NCBI GenBank assembly: GCA_027186245.1
Contig: CP114496.1
Span: 8,954,001 to 9,018,000, forward strand
Direction: 5' to 3'
Source: Coriaria nepalensis
Lineage: Eukaryota; Streptophyta; Magnoliopsida; Cucurbitales; Coriariaceae
DNA length: 64,000 nt
The notes beneath the pieces are model-generated. The model did not search any database. It was given only the letters and a program-made list of their open reading frames with translations, and had not been told where the DNA came from. Each line of letters begins with the position of its first letter. The stretch's first letter is position 1. Shown here one piece after another: positions 22,930 through 35,390 of this stretch. The position numbers and the translations under genes are program-made.

Positions 22930-24616
22930 TATGGCATGGAAGAAAGTTCACCTTTATGTTTGAGGCTATTCCTTCTTCCAACTTGGTCTTCTTTATGCAA
23001 TCACTCTATGCCCATTCCATTGGTAGGCGTTTCTTTACATACATTCAATTGGATTCGGTATAGTGACCTAAACCTCCCTTTCACAACTTTTAGAATGTAT
23101 TCGAGTGGAGCTTATGAAATTGGAATTTGAGTAAACTTGAATCTAAGTAAGATTTTGTGGACCCAGATTAAGTATATTTTATAAAGATTTTGTGGGGCCA
23201 AAACTGAATTATAGTCCTAAATAGACATTGAAGAAGCATACCGAATGCAATGATTGAAGATAAAAATACCCTACTCGTGCGTAGTTCTCATGGGTGTCAC
23301 TGTTGCATAAGATATTAACTTTTGAGTATTATTTATATCATCTGTTATCATTGCAGGTTACATGGCTAGTTCGGCTTCTTTGTCTCATAGATTGTGTGGG
23401 CTTTATTGCCTTTCTTGCCTCTATGAGCTTCAACCGTTCAAACCTCCTTTCAAGATATATCTATACGTTGGTATGACTCTGCTTCTTACACTTGAGACGT
23501 CTTAAAATTGTATTGAACAAGACATTTGAAGCTTTGTCTCCTTTCTTCTATATTCACAGGAGAGATTAAGAAACTGAAGAACCTTGTTGTTGATGCAAAG
23601 CAAAACAACGTAAAAGTGGTATCTTCTTTGGTGAGAAAGATATTAGAAAAGAACATGTTCCCTTTTGGTTTTGTGGACATTAATGAAAGCGATGCTGCAG
23701 TAGCAGTAAATCAACTGACGGAATTACAGAATGCTCAGATTCAAGTTGCTTTCAAGAAGTATGTTATTTAAATAATTTATGGAAAAGTCTATTTTCTTAT
23801 CTATCTCGATTATTTTAATGAATTCATGTTACTCTTTCTCTTCTATATCTTTGATTTTTAGGTTATTCACCAATACCCAGAGTCAGAGCTTTCTTCATAT
23901 GCACTTGGTAAGTAAATGGTTCAATTTTGGGCCATTTTCTCCAAACCTCTCTCTCTTCCTCTCTTTGAATTCTACCTGCATTCTACTTAGTGAGCATTTG
24001 ATTGAATGTTTGAAACTGTAATCTGTTGATTTTTGTTATATTGTGAGGTAAAATGGGTTGTGCATTTGTATCAGTGTTTGAGACAAATTGGAGTTTTGTG
24101 AGCTCAAACTGTAGTTTTCGAATGTTATATAATATAGTAGTACATGAGAAGGTTATATAATGATTTCTCATTCCTTGCTCATTAAGGGGATGGAAGTCAG
24201 TGTAGATACGATCAAGAAAATGTCAACAGAATATGCAGATGCCAAGAAACTAGCAATATCCGGTAAGATTTTTGGTTATATAATGGTTTCGCCTTCTTTT
24301 GATATATATTGATCGTTTGATTGTTTATCTTCTGGTTTTCTGTCTAAAGAGGGGAGTGAGGTAGTGGATGTGCAGGACATAAAGCACGTATCAGAAGATG
24401 ATAAACATACTGGAGATGAAATGGAGAAGATTACTCAAGACTGGACTGGACTGGACTGTTGAAAGAGAAACGCTTTATCAACAAACCAGACTTGTCCATA
24501 ACCTTTCGGAAGAAGTTCAGCGGCACGAACAGGAGCACGACCAACAACTCGTGCTCAGACAACAAGATGACCAAAACTTCGATCAGGAACTCGAACAGCT
24601 GCTGTTGGAGCCGTGA
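22930..24616 (+). pseudogene. SNAP43: SNAPc subunit SNAP43 (SNAPC1-like), 5'-truncated and frameshifted
   Basis: Exons 22930-23022, 23357-23470, 23560-23758, 23862-23907, 24187-24262 and 24350 onward join in phase. Translation (VWHGRKFTFMFEAIPSSN, FFMQSLYAHSIGYM, LQPFKPPFKIYLYVGEIKKL, FGFVDINE) matches plant SNAP43, a subunit of the snRNA-activating complex that directs U-snRNA transcription by Pol II and Pol III. Two defects: the first exon (about 30 N-terminal residues) is not found upstream, and stops precede the 22930 acceptor. In the last exon a run of four GACTG units (24439-24458) replaces what the homologous reading suggests was two. This shifts the frame to a stop at 24460-24462, while the lost frame (WTVERETLYQQT to the end FDQELEQLLLEP) runs on to 24616. 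A shortened protein from ATG 23361 is conceivable; the frame is otherwise clean. Confidence 0.78.
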
Positions 24617-25124
24617 CTTAGTCGGGAATTATACCATGAGAAGATTCGTGCATACAAAATGACATATATAGATAATGTCTCCCTCTCATTTCTGTATGTT
24701 TTTTTTACAGGTTACAAAATGACTATTATAGCTTGTAACAATTTTGTTAAGGAAAGTTCATTACGAATTTCTATTTTATTCAAATATATATTAAAATAAA
24801 ACCACTAGCTTATCGTTCAGTCATTCCCCAATTGGTTTAGAACTTAGAAGGGCCAAAAGAGAAGCAGACACCATTTTAGCAAAAGTAACAGATTGAGATG
24901 TCCTTCTCTGCAAAAAAAAAAAAAAAAGAAGAAGTTTTCCTCCAATCTCTTTCTCTCTCTGAGTCAAAATCTTCTCACTCCTCTCCTCACTTTGCACATT
25001 GGCACTCGACTCAGATTTTATCTGTCAAGAAATTAGGGTTTTCTTTTTGATCTCTGACCTGACTTAATTCCTTACCTTTTTATTTTCCTGTAATCCAAAA
25101 GCGTTTTGATTAGTGGATCTGGAT

Positions 25125-28100
25125 ATGGATGCTCGAGATTCGTCGTCGTCTCCGCCGTCTACGGCTGCTGAAGACGACGGTGTTACTGCTACTCTGGCTA
25201 AGGAAGCTGCTTCGAACTTTCAGTCGGGAAAGTATGCCGAGTGCGTCGAGGTTTTGAACCAGCTCTTGCAGAAGAAGAAAGACGATCCAAAGGTTCTTTC
25301 TTTATATTATTCTTTTTTTTTTCATACACTTATGGATTAGTGGTGCTTATTTGAATTGATAGCATTTCATTCCTTGGAAATGACGATTTCCGGGTCCATT
25401 AGATCGTTTAATATTTGGTAGCAATTGTAGATGTTCTTGATTGAGAAATGAATTGGTGTAGGTTCGCTTTTTTGCTAGTGTGAAGTTCAACCTTTGAATG
25501 CTATTCTGGATTATGAAAGACAGTGGTACACTGCTACTCTTTCTTTTGTTTTCAGTCATTCTGCTTGATAATGCATCTGAAAATGGGCTACATCATGGAC
25601 ACAAATCTAAAATCGGCCTTAATGTACGGCTGATTCTTAACCATTCTTTCTCAGAAAGCAGGTTTCATTGCTAGTAATCTGCAACAGATTTTAAGTTGAT
25701 GTTTTTGTAAGATGAAATGTCGTCTAATAATGTCTCCCTACTATATTTCTTCTTGTGTTCGTTTATAGGATTCAATGAAGATGAAGGTCTTTTGTTGAAC
25801 TCAACTTCATTTATGATATCAGTTTCAATGTAGAACCATAATCTGTCCTTAAATATCACTACTCACTTAGATTGATAATTATTTTGGCTCTCTTAATTAA
25901 TGTTGTTATGCTAATCGAATCGAGTACATGCTACATTGTATTGTTGCTTTTAATATAACTTTGATGTTGAGCTGGTGCTGAATCAAACTTTTAAACATGT
26001 CTTACTGGGGAAGACCCACACATGATTAGCGGTCATGTATTGATAATTACACAAGTATCTTAAATTCGTTAAATTATGGCAATCTTAATGCTATTTGTGC
26101 CACTTCTCAGCTGAACTTTATGAATGATTTTCCCCTTTTGTTCCCAGGTTCTTCATAACATTGCTATTGCTGAATACTTCAGGGACGGTTGTTCAGGTCC
26201 TAAGAAGCTTCTTGAAGTACTGAACACCGTGAAGGTATGATTTTCTATTTTGACTATTTTTAGAAGCATGTCAGTCTTCTAGATCCCCCTGCATACTATT
26301 CTCTGCGACTGCACAGCATAAGTGCATGCATGCACTCTAATTGGGTATATAATTAAGAAGAAATAATACCTGTCGAAAGGGAGCTCAAATGCTCGGAGCA
26401 TAAATCCATCATAGACTGTTAGTAGCTATTATTAATTGAATGTTAAGCATATAGTCAGTGATAGACACAATTGGTTTTGAATGTATTTAAGCCAATTTTC
26501 TTCGTCTAGCATAAAACCATGATTGTTCATTAGATTTGGCATGCAAATTTAAGCTATTTGTCAAATTTTATGTCAAGTTATGCAACATTTGTTATCGGGA
26601 ATAACAGAAAAAAGAGGATGAAAAACTCCTTCCACTCAATTACTCTTGTGTCCTGGTCATTATCACAAGGTTTATCTTAATCTAATATCTGCTCATCAAC
26701 ATATATCCTGGATTAGGAGAAAAGTGAGGAACTTGCCCGAGCAAATAGGGAGCAAGGGGAAGCAGTTAGGACTGTTGGGAATAAAGTTTGTGTAGGATCC
26801 GCAGGGAACAATCCAATGACACTTCTAAATTCTGCTAATAGTGCAAGTATAGTGTATGTGGATGGAGCTGGCACTGCCGTTTCCACTCTAAATATTGTAT
26901 GTTTACTTCATTTCTTGGTTCATTTATGACCTGATATTCTTTATTCAATGATCATTTTTTAGGAAATATTTTACAGGCAGTTATGTGGATCCATCTTCAT
27001 GAATATGGAAAGGCATCATCAGTTCTTGAACCATTATATCAAAATATTGAACCCATCGATGAGGTACAGAAGCATATAGAAGGTTATTGCTCTTGGAAAT
27101 TTCATTCTCGATTTAATTAATTCTCTTTTCATATGCAGACAACAGCATTTCATATATGTTTTTTGTTGCTCGATGCTGGGCTAGCTTGGCAGGCTGCATC
27201 CAAATCAGCAGTAAGTTTATTATTGTATTATGACTGTAATTTAGGAGGATTAGTTGTCACTAGAGAGGGAAAGAATGGTGTTGAAATTCATACATTAGTG
27301 CCATCTGTAGATCTTTATCATATACTTTGGACTAACTAATCTGAAACCAAGGGACACATATGAAATTCCAGTTTGGGCTCAGAAATTTTAGTTTTGTCTA
27401 ACTAAAGTACACTTGCCAAGATTTCATTTTTCTTAAACTTCTGTTTTAGTCCCATAAATTTATGTAGAACTTGGGACAAGAAATTGTCAGACTTAAGTTT
27501 GTATTATCAACTACCTGTATTCTAAAGGCTGTTCTCTTTTGTTTTTTTTTTTAAAACCAAAATTTATGTCTTTAACTATTATGTTTAGGATGTTCTACTT
27601 TATCTGGAAAAATCCATCGTTGCCTCTTCTATGAGTCAAGGTGACTATGGAAGCACTGGCCATCAACAACCTGGAAACCAAGTTTCAAAATCATCTTCTG
27701 CTCCAAGTAACTCATCAGCTGATAGTTCTAATTCAGATTCAGGTCCTAGTATGAACGCCTCGGAAAGTACTTTATCCAGAACTTTATCAGAAGAGACGCT
27801 TGATTACGAATACATGTTATCAACACTAAACCTCACCAGACAGAATCTACACTGGCCCGCCAGCCTGTCATCTTCTTCAAATGACACTACTTCTAAGAAC
27901 GCAGTTGATAGGTCTATTATATCAACCAATGACCTGAAACTTAAGCTGCAACTTTACAAAGTTAAATTTCTGCTTCTGACTAGGAACCTAAAGCATGCAA
28001 AAAGAGAAGTCAAGCATGTTATGAACATTGCTCGTGGGAAAGATTCATCCTTGGCTCTATTATTGAAAGCCCAGCTAGAATATGCTCGTGGTAACCATCA

Positions 28101-29421
28101 TAAGGCCATCAAGCTTTTGATGGCATCAACTAATCAAACTGATGTGGGAATTTCAAGCATTTTCAATAATAATCTCGGGTGCATATATTATCAACTTGGG
28201 AATTTCCAGACCGCAACAGGATTATTCTCCAAGGCATTATCTAATAGTTCATCAATTCAAAAGGATAACTCTCTCCTTATATTGTATAACTGTGGAATCG
28301 AGTACCTGGCTCTTGGAAAACCAATTCTTGCCGCTCAGTGTTTCAAGAAATCGAGCTTGATTTTCTCTAAACGGCCTCTGTTGTGGCTCCGAATTGCTGA
28401 ATGCTGTCTAATGGATTTCAAGAGTGGACATCTAAAAACGAATTCAGATGTCAGAGTCCATGTTGTAGGGAAGGGGAAATGGAGGCACCTTGTGTTGGAA
28501 GATGGAATTTCAAGAAGAAGGAATGTCAATAATACCCTTGAAAGCAATGATCGGCATCTGGGCAGTGACAGGCAGCCAAAGCTCTCATTGTCCCTTGCAA
28601 AGCAGTGTCTGTGTAATGCCCAGTACTTATTGAACTGTTATGAGTCAAGTTGCAAGTTCTTGGAGGGGGTTCATTCAGGTGATGTAACAGCATCTTCCAA
28701 TAGCTCACATGACACCAAGCCAATTTCGGTACATGATAATGGCGATGCTAAAGAACAAAAAGGTTATTCTACACTAGAGCTTGTTCAGTCCTCTCTCTCC
28801 AATTATGAAGATATGTGTAGAAGAGAAAACCGGTTGATCAAGCAAGCTCTTTTTGCTAACCTTGCCTATGTAGAGTTGGAACTTGAAAACCCATCCAAGG
28901 CTCTTTATTTTGCAAGATCTCTTTTGGATCTTCCGGACTGTTCTAGTGTCTACATCTTCTTGGGCCACATCTATGCAGCTGAGTCCCTTTGCCTGCTAAA
29001 TAGGCTCAGTGAGGCTGCCCAGCATTTGTTGACCCTTTTATCTAAAGAAAATGGCCAATTTGTATTGCCATTTGGCCAAGAGGAATGGGAACGACTGCAC
29101 ATAGATAGAACTGCTGATTCTGAAAATTCTTCTTTCCCCAAGGGCTCTAAACGAATTGTTTTCCTAAACCCAGGAGAAGCCCTTGGAATTCTTTATGCGA
29201 ATTTTGCCTCTGTATCTGCCATGCAAGGTGACTTTGAGCAAGCAAGCAAATTTGTGGCAGAAGCATTAGCAAAAATACCCAACAGACCGGAAGCTATTCT
29301 GACCTCAGTGTATTTGGATCTAAAACTCGGTAAGTCACAGGGAGCTCTTTTGACATTAAAAAGATGTAGCTGTGTAAGGTTCCTTCCCAGTGTATTTAAA
29401 CTGAATAAAAATTATTCATGA
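25125..29421 (+). CDS. CNOT10: CCR4-NOT complex subunit 10 (CNOT10, TPR protein), tandem copy 1
   Basis: Six exons join in phase: 25125-25292, 26148-26234, 26717-26896, 26977-27063, 27139-27210 and 27589-29421; 808 residues. The sequence matches plant CNOT10 (At5g35430 type), a tetratricopeptide-repeat scaffold that joins CNOT11 to the N-terminal module of the CCR4-NOT deadenylase in the cytoplasm. Visible parts: an acidic/Ser-rich start (MDARDSSSSPPS), first TPR-like helices (ATLAKEAASNFQSGKYAECV), a Ser-rich linker (residues about 210-270), and repeated TPR segments in the large last exon (NNLGCIYYQLGNFQTATGLF, YNCGIEYLALGKPILAAQCF, RPLLWLRIAECCLMDF). The frame is fully open. An upstream in-frame GTG is ignored because copy 2 shares the ATG at this point. 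A close paralog lies 1.4 kb downstream in the same orientation. Confidence 0.95.
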
Positions 29422-30830
29422 TTCTTGTAACTGAAAACTTTTATAGAGTCCATCCATTCAGGCCCTGTCTCTCAACTAGATTTAAGAGGATTTGTAACAT
29501 ATGTTATAGTTTTATGGCAAACAATAATTTCTTCTTCTTTTTTCCCTCTCATTTTTGTTTTGGGGCTCTAATTTTACATTTAGGGTTTACTTAGAGATGG
29601 GTGTTGGCTGATCGTGTTTTGGTTAGTGGCGATGCCAACCCCATTTTTTTTCCTTGTAGTTCTGATTCATTCAAACTCTTGTGTTTTAAGTTGGCTTCTT
29701 TAGTTGGTTATTGAGAATAGAGAGAAGATGTTCTGGTTGAGTGAGGAATTTAAGAATAGCACTCTGTATCTGAATCCTTGAGCTGTAGTTGAATAGAGAT
29801 AAGATGTTCTTGATTTCCTCTCATGTGTGCAGTATACATATACTTTCTAGTTCATGTTATTTCGCTGGATTCAGACTTTGTGTTCTCCTTTTCTGACTAA
29901 CCAAAGGGGAGGGGAAGTAACTCTATGTCCCCTCCTGTATATGTATGCGTGCATGTATGTTTTATGAAGGCGGGGAATTGTTTGGATTGTTTATAAAAGA
30001 GGAGAATGAAAATTTTCCTTCAATTGGATTTATAAAAGAAGTGGAATATATATATATATATATTTATATATTTTTTTTTGTTTTTTAATGTATGTTTGCA
30101 TTAATTATATGTTTTAATGCGAGCGGTCATTTAGGGGTCTTAGCCGATGATCCGGGCTTATCCCCATGTCTTAGTGGCCGACCTTGACCCGGATTATAAT
30201 CTGTTAATTATATACATATGTATAATAATAAAACATGATTATTAAATACATTCTCTTGCTTTTTCGACAATTTTGAAGGACACAAATTAAGATAAAATGT
30301 TTTCTTGAACTCCGGCAATAAAACTTCCACCATACAAATATTCGTTTTCTTGGACGGAGATGGGCGGAGAGTGGCGGCAGAGAGGAGGAGAGATTGAGAA
30401 GGAATGGGGGAGAGAGAGAAATTTAGGGGGCCTGCGCAAAAGGAAAAAAAAAAAAAAAAGTTAAAAAATGCTGGTTACGGTCGGGACATTGTTCCGTAAT
30501 AGCCCACTCTGTAGGTCCTCGTATATTTTTGGGTCAGGACTCCAACCGAAACAAACTTTTATGTAAAGAACCCGATCGAACCCCGAGAGACAAGGTCGAA
30601 TTTCGGTCGGTACGGTTTCTCTGGACTCCCAAGGGTTTCTCTCCGTTTCACTTTGAACCTTGCTTCTCCAATCTCTATCTCTCAGTGGTATCAAGTCAAA
30701 ATCATCTTACTCTTCCCACTTTGCACATTCGCGGTCAGATTCTTCTCCTCCTTTCTTGACAAGAAATTAGGGTTTACTTAATCCTCACCCTTTTGCTGTA
30801 ATCATAAGCTTTCCATTAGTGGATCCGAAA
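29422..30830 (+). other. 3' flank of CNOT10 copy 1 and promoter of copy 2
   Basis: The first ~100 bases match the 3' UTR of copy 2, so the duplication includes it. The sequence then differs: (AT)n at 30049-30064 and a GC-richer stretch at 30340-30660 with several CGGT/ACCG-rich short inverted motifs and no counterpart upstream of copy 1. Similarity to the copy 1 leader resumes near 30660 (cttctccaatctctatctct). No other gene found. Confidence 0.6.
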
Positions 30831-33800
30831 ATGGACGCTCGAGATTCATCATCTCCGCCTTCTGCGGCAGCTGAAGACGACGGAGCTACTGCTACTCTGG
30901 CCAAGGAAGCCGCTTCGAACTTTCAGTCGGGAAAGTACGCAGAGTGTGCTGAGGTCTTGAACCAGCTCTTGCAGAAGAATAAAGATGACCCCAAGGTTTT
31001 TTTTTTTTTTTTTCGTTTGGTTTTCTTGTAGCTAATGGTTTTTATTGTATTGATTACATTTTCATTCTTCGGAATTGAAAATTTCTTGGCTCTTTAGATC
31101 CTCATCTAGTTACTTTTTTTGTTTTGGATGGAAATAGTGCTGGATTAAGTATACTGGTTGAGAAATGAATTGGTGTTAGTTTGCTTTTTTGGTACTGAGA
31201 AGTCCAAGCTTTGGATTGTATTCTGGATAAGCTTACTTTCTTATCTTTTCAATCATTCTGTTCTATAATGTCGATGCAGATGTGTTATATTATGGATACA
31301 AATGTAGAATCGGTGTTAATCCCATATTTTTTTAATGTGAATTTTCTTCACCTATGATTTTTCCATGAGGTGTCTATTTTATATGGCAAAGTTAATGCTA
31401 TGCATATATCACTTCTCAGCTGAACTATATGAATGCTTTTTTCCCTCTTGTTCTCAGGTTCTCCATAACATTGCTATTGCTGAATACTTTAGGGATGGTT
31501 GTTCAGATCCTAAGAAGTTGCTTCAGTTACTGAATGCCGTGAAGGTATGATTTTCTATTTTTGACCATTTTTAGAAGCATGTCAGTCTTCCAAGTCCTAC
31601 CGAGCACTATTCTTTGTAACTGCATAGTATAAGTGCATGCATGGATTCTAATTGGGCATTTGTTTAATATGAAACAATACTAGCTGAGAGGGAGCTTATA
31701 TGCTTGGAGCATAAATCCATTATGGACTTGAAAAAAAAGAGTTTGGCAGATAACATGGAAATGACCATTTTCATAGTTGTTATAAATTGAATATTTAAGC
31801 CACATTCATCCTGTAGTATGAAACCATGGTCAGTAGGTATGAGCACAAAACCCTTACCCGATCTGATCCGATCCGATCCGACCAACTTTATCGGAAACCC
31901 AACATGTCGGGTAAGGCTACATTTAATATTAAAAAAAATTAAAATAATCGTGAGTAACAAAGGTTTGCCGCCCTCCGGGCTCTGTGCCGCTGCGAGCAGG
32001 AGTAGATCCGATGCTGCCACTTGACACCCTCCATTCCGGTAAGATCCCCCGTTCACTCGCCCCCCCCACCCCACCCCACAGCCTCCCTCTCTCTCTCCCA
32101 GTCTTCTTCCCGCAGCCCTCTCTATGCCTGACGCAGCCACACCATCTGTTCCACCGCCTTCCGACACCCTCCCTCCCGGTAAGATCTGTCGCACCCCCGT
32201 CTCGTCTCTGACCTCCGCTTCTGCTCTCCACAGCCACACCCTTGGATAGGATACATGCCCAGATAATTTGATTGGATATCCACAGCAATCGGGTCGGATC
32301 CTCAGAATCCGACCCGATGCTCAACCCTAATGGTCAGTCATTAGATTTGGCATGCAAATGTAAGCAATTCATCAAATTTTTTCGTTGACTCATTTTATGA
32401 TTTGGGGTTCAACATTTGATTTTATACACTTCTTGTTTATATTAATTTTCATCCGCCGTTGTTCATTTTTTGGTAAATAACAAAAAAATAGGGGGAAAGA
32501 AATTGTCTCTCAGTTACTCTTGTGTATCATTATGCTCATCTAAATTTTAATTTCTGATCATCTTCTTATATCATTGCTTAGGAGAAAAGTGAGGAGCTTG
32601 CCCAAACATCTAGGGAACAGGGAGAAGCAGATAGTAATGTTGGGAACAAAGTCGTTTTGGGGTCCACAGGGAACAATCCCATGACACTTCTAAATTCTTC
32701 AGCTAATAGTGCCAGTATAGTGTATGTGGATGGAGCTGACACTGCCATTTCCACTCTGAATATTGTATGTTGACTTCATTTCCCGGTTCATTTATCACCT
32801 GATTTTCTTTTTTCGATGATCATTGTTTTAGGCAATATTTTACAGGCAGTTATGTGGTTCCATCTTCACGAATACGAAAAGGCATCGTCAGTTCTCGAAC
32901 CATTATATCAAAATATTGAACCCATCGATGAGGTACAGAAGCATAAAGAAGATTTAGTGCTCTTGTAAGTTTTGATTCTCTATTTTTATTAATTTTCTTT
33001 TCATGTGCAGACAACGGCTTTTCATATATGCTTTTTGTTGCTCGAAGCTGGACTAACTCGGCAGGCTGCATCCAAATCAGCAGTAAGTCTCTTATGTTAT
33101 GACTATAATTTAGGAGGACAATGTTGTCGCTAGGGAGTGGAGAATGATATCGAAATTCATACATTATTGAGTCTGCAGATCTTTTCCATTTACTTAAACT
33201 AGTTAAACTGAAACCTAAAGGCACATGTTGCGTTTGTGGAAGTGACTGAAATTCCAGTTTTGCCCACAAATTTCAGTTTTAAACCCAGGATGTCTCATTA
33301 AAAATGCCCTTTTCAAGATCTCAGTTCACTTAAACTCCAGCTTTTAGTCTCCTAAATTCTTGTTGAACATTTGGCAAGAAAGGCAAGAAATTCTATGACT
33401 TGAGTTTGTAATATCAACAATGCATCCTCTAGAAGCTGCATTATTCTCCCTTTTTATTTATTTATTTACTATTACTATTACTATTATTTGAAACTGTCTC
33501 TATATCTTGATTCTTTATGTTCAGGATGTTCTACTTTATCTGGAAAAAGCCATTGGTGCCTCTTCTACTGGTCAGGGTGACTATGTAAGTGCTGCACATC
33601 AACAATCCGGATACCAAGTTTCAAAATCTTCTTCCGTTCCAAGTAACTCATCAGCTCAAGATAGTTCTAATTCAGATTCAGGTCCTAGCATGAATGTCTC
33701 GGAAAATACGTTATCAAGAACTTTATCAGAAGATACACTCGAGTACGAATCTATGTTGTCAAGTCTAAACCTCACAGGACGGAATCTATCATGGCCCGCT

Positions 33801-35390
33801 AGTCTGTCATCTTTAAATGATAGTACTTCTAAGAGCACAGTTGATAGTTATATTATATCTACCATTGACCTGAAACTTAAGCTACAATTTTATAAGGTAA
33901 AATTTTTACTCCTGACAAGGAATCTAAAGCATGCAAAAAGAGAAGTCAAGCATGTTATGAACATCGCTCGTGGGAAAGATTCATCCTTGGCTCTCTTATT
34001 GAAAGCCCAGCTAGAATATGCTCGGGGTAACCATCATAAATCCATCAAGCTATTGATGGCATCGACAAATCGGACTGAAATGGAGCTATCAAGCATTTTC
34101 CATAATAATCTCGGGTGCATATATTATCAACTTGGGAATTACCACACTGCAACTGTGTTTTTCTCAAAGGCATTATCTAATAGTTCATCAATCCAAAAGG
34201 ACAAAATTCAAAAGGATAACTCTCTCCTAATATTGTATAACTGTGGAGTCCAGTACCTGTCTCTTGGGAAACCACTTATTGCTGCTCAATGTTTCCAAAA
34301 ATCGAGCTTGATTTTATCTAAACGGCCTCTTTTGTGGCTCCGAATTGCTGAATGCTGTCTAATGGATTTCAAGAGTGGACATCCAAAAACGAATTCAGAT
34401 GTCAGAGTTCATGTTGTAGGTAAGGGAAAATGGAGGCATCTTGTGTTGGAAGATAGAATTTCCAGAAGAGGAAATGTCAATTGTACTGTTGGAAGCAATG
34501 ATTGGTATCTAGGCAGCAATGAGCCGCCGAAGCTCTCACTGTCCCTTGCAAAGCATTGTCTGTGTAATGCCCTGTACTTATTGAACCGTTCTGAGTCAAG
34601 TTCCTTGCATTCGAAGTCCTCCTTGGAAGAGAGGGATTCGGGTGAGGCAGCAGCATCTTCCAAGAGCTTACACGACAGTGATTCCAAGCCACCTTTGGTA
34701 AATGCTAATGGCGATTCCAAAGAACAAAAAGGTAATACAATTCAAGAGCTTGTTCGATCCTCTCTCTCCCATTACAAAGATATTTGTAGAAGAGAAAACC
34801 TTCTGATCAAGCAAGCTCTTCTTGCTAACCATGCCTATGTAGAGTTGGAACTTGAAAACCCATCCAAGGCTCTTACTTTTGCAAGGTCTCTTTTGGAGCT
34901 CCCAGAATGTTCTAGAGTCTACATTTTCTTGGGCCACATCTATGCAGCTGAGGCCCTTTGCCTTCTAAATATGCCCAATGAGGCTGCTGAGCATTTGTTG
35001 AACTATTTGTCCGGAGAAAGTAACCAATTTGGATTTCCATTTAGCCAAGAGGAATGTGAACAATGGCACATAGATAGAACTGCCGATTCTGAAGATTCCT
35101 CTTTCTCCAAGGGCTCTCAAGGAATTGTCTTCCTCAACCCTGAAGAAGCACTTGGAATTATTTATGCAAATTTTGCTGCCATATCAGCCATCCAAGGCAA
35201 CCTTGAGCAAGCGAGCCAATTTGTGGCAGAAGCACTTACAAAAATACCCAACAGACCGGAAGCTATTCTCACCTCGGTTTCATTGGATCTCATGCTTGGT
35301 AAGTCGCAAGAAGCCCTTTTAAAGTTGAAACGATGTAGTTGTGTAAGGTTCCTTCCTAGTGGATTAAAATTGAATAAAAATTCCTCTTGA
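30831..35390 (+). CDS. CNOT10: CCR4-NOT complex subunit 10 (CNOT10, TPR protein), tandem copy 2
   Basis: Six exons mirror copy 1: 30831-30995, 31458-31544, 32582-32764, 32846-32932, 33011-33082 and 33525-35390; 819 residues. Differences from copy 1 are mostly in-frame substitutions and small in-frame indels: one extra Ser in exon 3, an extra IQKDK block near the middle TPRs, and a longer Ser-rich linker (ESSSLHSKSSLEERDSG). The TPR segments are well kept (NNLGCIYYQLGNYHTATVFF, YNCGVQYLSLGKPLIAAQCF). The frame is open throughout, so both copies look functional. Intron 2 is enlarged by a hAT-like insertion. Its promoter differs from that of copy 1, suggesting possible expression divergence. Confidence 0.95.
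31835..32330. mobile_element. hAT-like non-autonomous DNA element in CNOT10 copy 2 intron 2
   Basis: 496 bases absent from the same intron of copy 1 are flanked by a perfect 8-bp direct repeat TGGTCAGT (31827-31834 and 32331-32338), the target-site size of hAT transposons. The ends form an imperfect inverted repeat: left TAGGTATGAGCA (counting one T shared with the duplication), right, read inward, TTAGGGTTGAGCA. Just inside are many CCGATC/GGGTCGG motifs, usual for plant hAT miniature elements. The centre is GC- and CT-rich (32050-32220) with no transposase; the long minus-strand ORFs across it are compositional. Copy 1 gives the empty-site sequence. Confidence 0.85.

Noticed and set aside
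28142..28968. Several 60-70 codon ORFs inside CNOT10 copy 1, and their equivalents in copy 2
   Set aside because: Shadow frames of the large CNOT10 exon.
31664..32324. Overlapping minus-strand ORFs of 191 and 131 codons
   Set aside because: They lie inside the GC-rich hAT-like insertion in a CNOT10 intron, overlap each other in two frames, and show only low-complexity Arg/Gly-rich translation.
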